Assembly (NCBI GenBank): GCA_023418535.1
Contig: JAEZZN010000052.1
Span: 1 to 17,628 of the forward strand
DNA length: 17,628 bases
Direction: 5' to 3'
Origin: Bacillota bacterium
GTDB lineage: Bacteria > Bacillota_A > Clostridia > Tissierellales > Peptoniphilaceae
The position numbers were made by a program, and so were the translations under genes. Shown piece after piece: positions 16,245-17,628 of this stretch; position 1 is the first letter of the stretch, and the number at the start of each line of letters is the position of its first letter. Below the pieces are notes generated by a model. The model saw only the letters and a list, made by a program, of their open reading frames with translations. It was not told where the DNA came from and ran no database searches.

Positions 16245-17189
16245 ATGAGAAAAATTCTATCATTATTACTAGCATTAGTTTTAATATTTTCATTAGTTGC
16301 ATGTAGCACAGGTGGAAATGAAACACAAGGTGAAACAAGTGCTGAAACACAAACAGAAGGAAACACAGAAACTGATAATGGAACAGAAGAAGATTCAAAT
16401 ACAGGTAAAGCTGAAGGTCCAATTGCAGTTGTATCAAGAGAAGATGGATCAGGTACAAGATCTGCATTTGTTGAAATCGTTGGTGTAGTTGATGATAACG
16501 ACAACGACTTAACAACTCAAACAGCTATCATCCAAGATGGTACAGGTAAAGTTATTGAAACTGTATCAGGCGATAACTCATCAATCGGATATATTTCATT
16601 AGGTTCATTAGATGGATCAAATGTTAAAGGATTAAAAGTTGATGGCGTTGAAGTAACACCTGAAAATGTATTATCAGGAGAATATGCAATTCAAAGACCA
16701 TTAAACATTGTTTATAAAGAAGGATCATTATCAGATTTAGCACAAGATTTTGTTAACTATATTATGTCAAAAGAAGGACAAGATATAGCAGTTGAAAAAG
16801 GATTTGTACAAGCTGATCCTAACGCAGAAGCTTATGCAGGAGCTGAAGGTTTATCTGGTGAAATAACTGTTTCAGGTTCAACATCAGTTGCTCCATTAAT
16901 GGAAGCAGTAGCTGAAGCATATGAAGCTTTACATCAAGGAGTAAAAGTAGTAATTAATGCGACAGGTTCATCAGCAGGGATAAAAGATGCTGAAGCTGGT
17001 GTAGTTAACATAGGAATGGCTTCTAGAGAATTAAAAGATGAAGAAAAAGCTCAAGTTACAGCTTTAGCAATTGCTAAAGACGGTATCGCAGTAGTTGTAT
17101 CAAAAGATAACCCAACTGAAGAAATTAGTTTAGAATCAGTTAAAAAGATCTTTTTAGGAGAAATAACAGACTGGGCAGACGTTAAATAA
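16245..17189 (+). CDS. pstS: Phosphate-binding lipoprotein PstS, circularly permuted
   Basis: A 314-residue extracellular lipoprotein. The signal peptide ends in the lipobox LVAC with C20; an acidic Thr/Glu/Asn-rich linker runs to about residue 55. Then comes the half that is normally C-terminal: GPIAVVSREDGSGTRSAF (58-75, whose R/S/G/T correspond to the E. coli phosphate ligands R135, S139, G140 and T141), IGYISLGSLDG, LKVDGVEVTPENVLSG and FVNYIMSKEGQ (to about 190). The normally N-terminal half follows: ITVSGSTSVAPLMEA (207-221), TGSSAGIKDAE (240-250), NIGMASRELKDEE (255-267), DGIAVVV and IFLGEITDWADVK at the very end. All expected binding segments are present, so it is likely functional. 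GAGGAG precedes the start; pstC follows. Confidence 0.92.
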   Translation: MRKILSLLLALVLIFSLVACSTGGNETQGETSAETQTEGNTETDNGTEEDSNTGKAEGPIAVVSREDGSGTRSAFVEIVGVVDDNDNDLTTQTAIIQDGTGKVIETVSGDNSSIGYISLGSLDGSNVKGLKVDGVEVTPENVLSGEYAIQRPLNIVYKEGSLSDLAQDFVNYIMSKEGQDIAVEKGFVQADPNAEAYAGAEGLSGEITVSGSTSVAPLMEAVAEAYEALHQGVKVVINATGSSAGIKDAEAGVVNIGMASRELKDEEKAQVTALAIAKDGIAVVVSKDNPTEEISLESVKKIFLGEITDWADVK

Positions 17190-17204
17190 TTATAAATTAT
17201 TTAA
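17182..17204 (+). repeat. A/T-only inverted repeat at the pstS-pstC junction
   Basis: TTAAATAATT pairs with AATTATTTAA around three bases, overlapping the pstS stop. No T-run follows. An intercistronic hairpin could stabilise the pstS message and allow more binding protein than permease; in AT-rich DNA it may also be chance. Confidence 0.4.
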
Positions 17205-17241
17205 TATCTAAATATATAGAAAAGGATTTACAGGAGGAAAG

Positions 17242-17628
17242 ATGAGTAGTAAGGCAAATGGTGCTTCATTTGGAGAAAAATTTGCAAGAATAATATTCAT
17301 CATGTCTACTGCCACATCTATAGTAGCACTAGGGTTTATAATATATTTTCTTTTCTCAACAGCAATTCCAACAATTGCAGATATAGGTTTTACAAACTTT
17401 CTATTTGGAAAAGAATGGCGCCCTAGTTGGAACCCACCACAATATGGAATATTACCATTTATCGTCGGAAGTATCTATGCTACTTCCGGCGCTATTTTAA
17501 TAGGGGTTCCTATAGGATTATTAGTAGCGGTATACATGGCATATTATGCACCAAAAAAAATATATGGATTTTTAAAAGCTGGAGTTAACCTTTTAGCTGG
17601 AATTCCTTCAGTTGTTTATGGTTTATTT
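17242..17628 (+). CDS. pstC: Phosphate ABC transporter permease PstC (5' part; runs off the window)
   Basis: I translated 129 codons, still open at the window edge. A cytoplasmic N-terminus is followed by a first membrane helix (about 16-44, ending FSTAIPTI), the outer loop typical of PstC (IGFTNFLFGKEWRPSWNPPQYGILPFIVGS, about 48-77), a second helix (GAILIGVPIGLLVAVYMAYYAP) and the start of the third segment with LLAGIPSVVYGLF, the conserved permease motif. The outer loop with GxxWxP and YGxxPF separates PstC from PstA. AGGAGG (17232-17237) sets the start. The permease pairs with PstA and PstB, which are presumably downstream. Confidence 0.95.
   Translation, partial: MSSKANGASFGEKFARIIFIMSTATSIVALGFIIYFLFSTAIPTIADIGFTNFLFGKEWRPSWNPPQYGILPFIVGSIYATSGAILIGVPIGLLVAVYMAYYAPKKIYGFLKAGVNLLAGIPSVVYGLF
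17464..17490 (+). other. GC-rich hairpin inside the start of pstC
   Basis: CGGAAGTA (17466-17473) pairs perfectly with TACTTCCG (17481-17488) around seven bases, with two more outer pairs (one G-T). The codons used (GTC, ATC, TCC, GGC) are richer in G and C than those of the neighbouring genes. It could slow or process the message between pstS and the permease genes; no function is shown. Confidence 0.45.

Noticed and set aside
16184..16515. Minus-strand reading frames opposite the pstS leader and linker
   Set aside because: Low-complexity translations from the Thr/Glu-rich linker region of pstS, with no start signals.
1..17628. tRNA, rRNA, CRISPR, insertion sequence or attachment site
   Set aside because: No direct-repeat array, transposase, integrase or cloverleaf-like sequence was recognised anywhere in the window; the region looks like core chromosome.

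Overview
The window is a low-GC (roughly 30%) stretch of chromosome with Shine-Dalgarno sites of the AGGAGG type, TATAAT-type promoters and Firmicute gene order. It carries a DarA c-di-AMP receptor, a DegV/FakB-like protein, a rubredoxin and an RsbW-like kinase, but no sporulation gene is visible. Together these suggest an anaerobic, fermentative member of the Firmicutes, perhaps Tissierellia/Peptoniphilaceae-like (inference; no rRNA or other taxonomic marker is present). No mobile element, tRNA, rRNA or CRISPR array was found. Every base lies in or close to a gene, and the longest non-coding gap is about 175 bases.

Layout. (1) Bases 1-1087, minus strand: the 5' part of a glycogen branching enzyme whose sequence looks like the eukaryotic GBE1 type. 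(2) Bases 1236-3181: darA-holB-rsmI, a shortened form of the B. subtilis yaaQ-holB-rsmI neighbourhood, closed by a hairpin terminator. (3) Bases 3237-7083: glmM (amino-sugar phosphate mutase for cell-wall precursors), a DegV-family lipid-binding protein, and a membrane-anchored family-5 solute-binding protein with no transporter beside it. (4) Bases 7133-13393: a protein quality-control block, tig-clpP-clpX-lon-engB, holding the ribosome-bound chaperone, both parts of the ClpXP protease, the Lon protease and a ribosome-assembly GTPase. (5) Bases 13424-13689, minus strand: a 52-residue rubredoxin gene with its own strong promoter and terminator. (6) Bases 13705-14219: a lone RsbW/SpoIIAB-like anti-sigma kinase preceded by a good match to a sigma-B-type promoter. 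(7) Bases 14270-16087: typA/bipA. (8) Base 16110 to the end: the start of a phosphate-uptake operon, pstS-pstC, preceded by a 19-bp perfect hairpin carrying TTTACA repeats that resemble a Pho box.

The most unusual item is the phosphate-binding lipoprotein at 16245-17189. Its two sequence halves are in the opposite order to ordinary PstS: the half with the SREDGSGTR motif comes first, and the half with the SGSTSVAP motif comes second and ends the protein. This is a natural circular permutation. The Pho-box-like hairpin ahead of it and the sigma-B-like promoter ahead of the orphan kinase are the next most interesting items.
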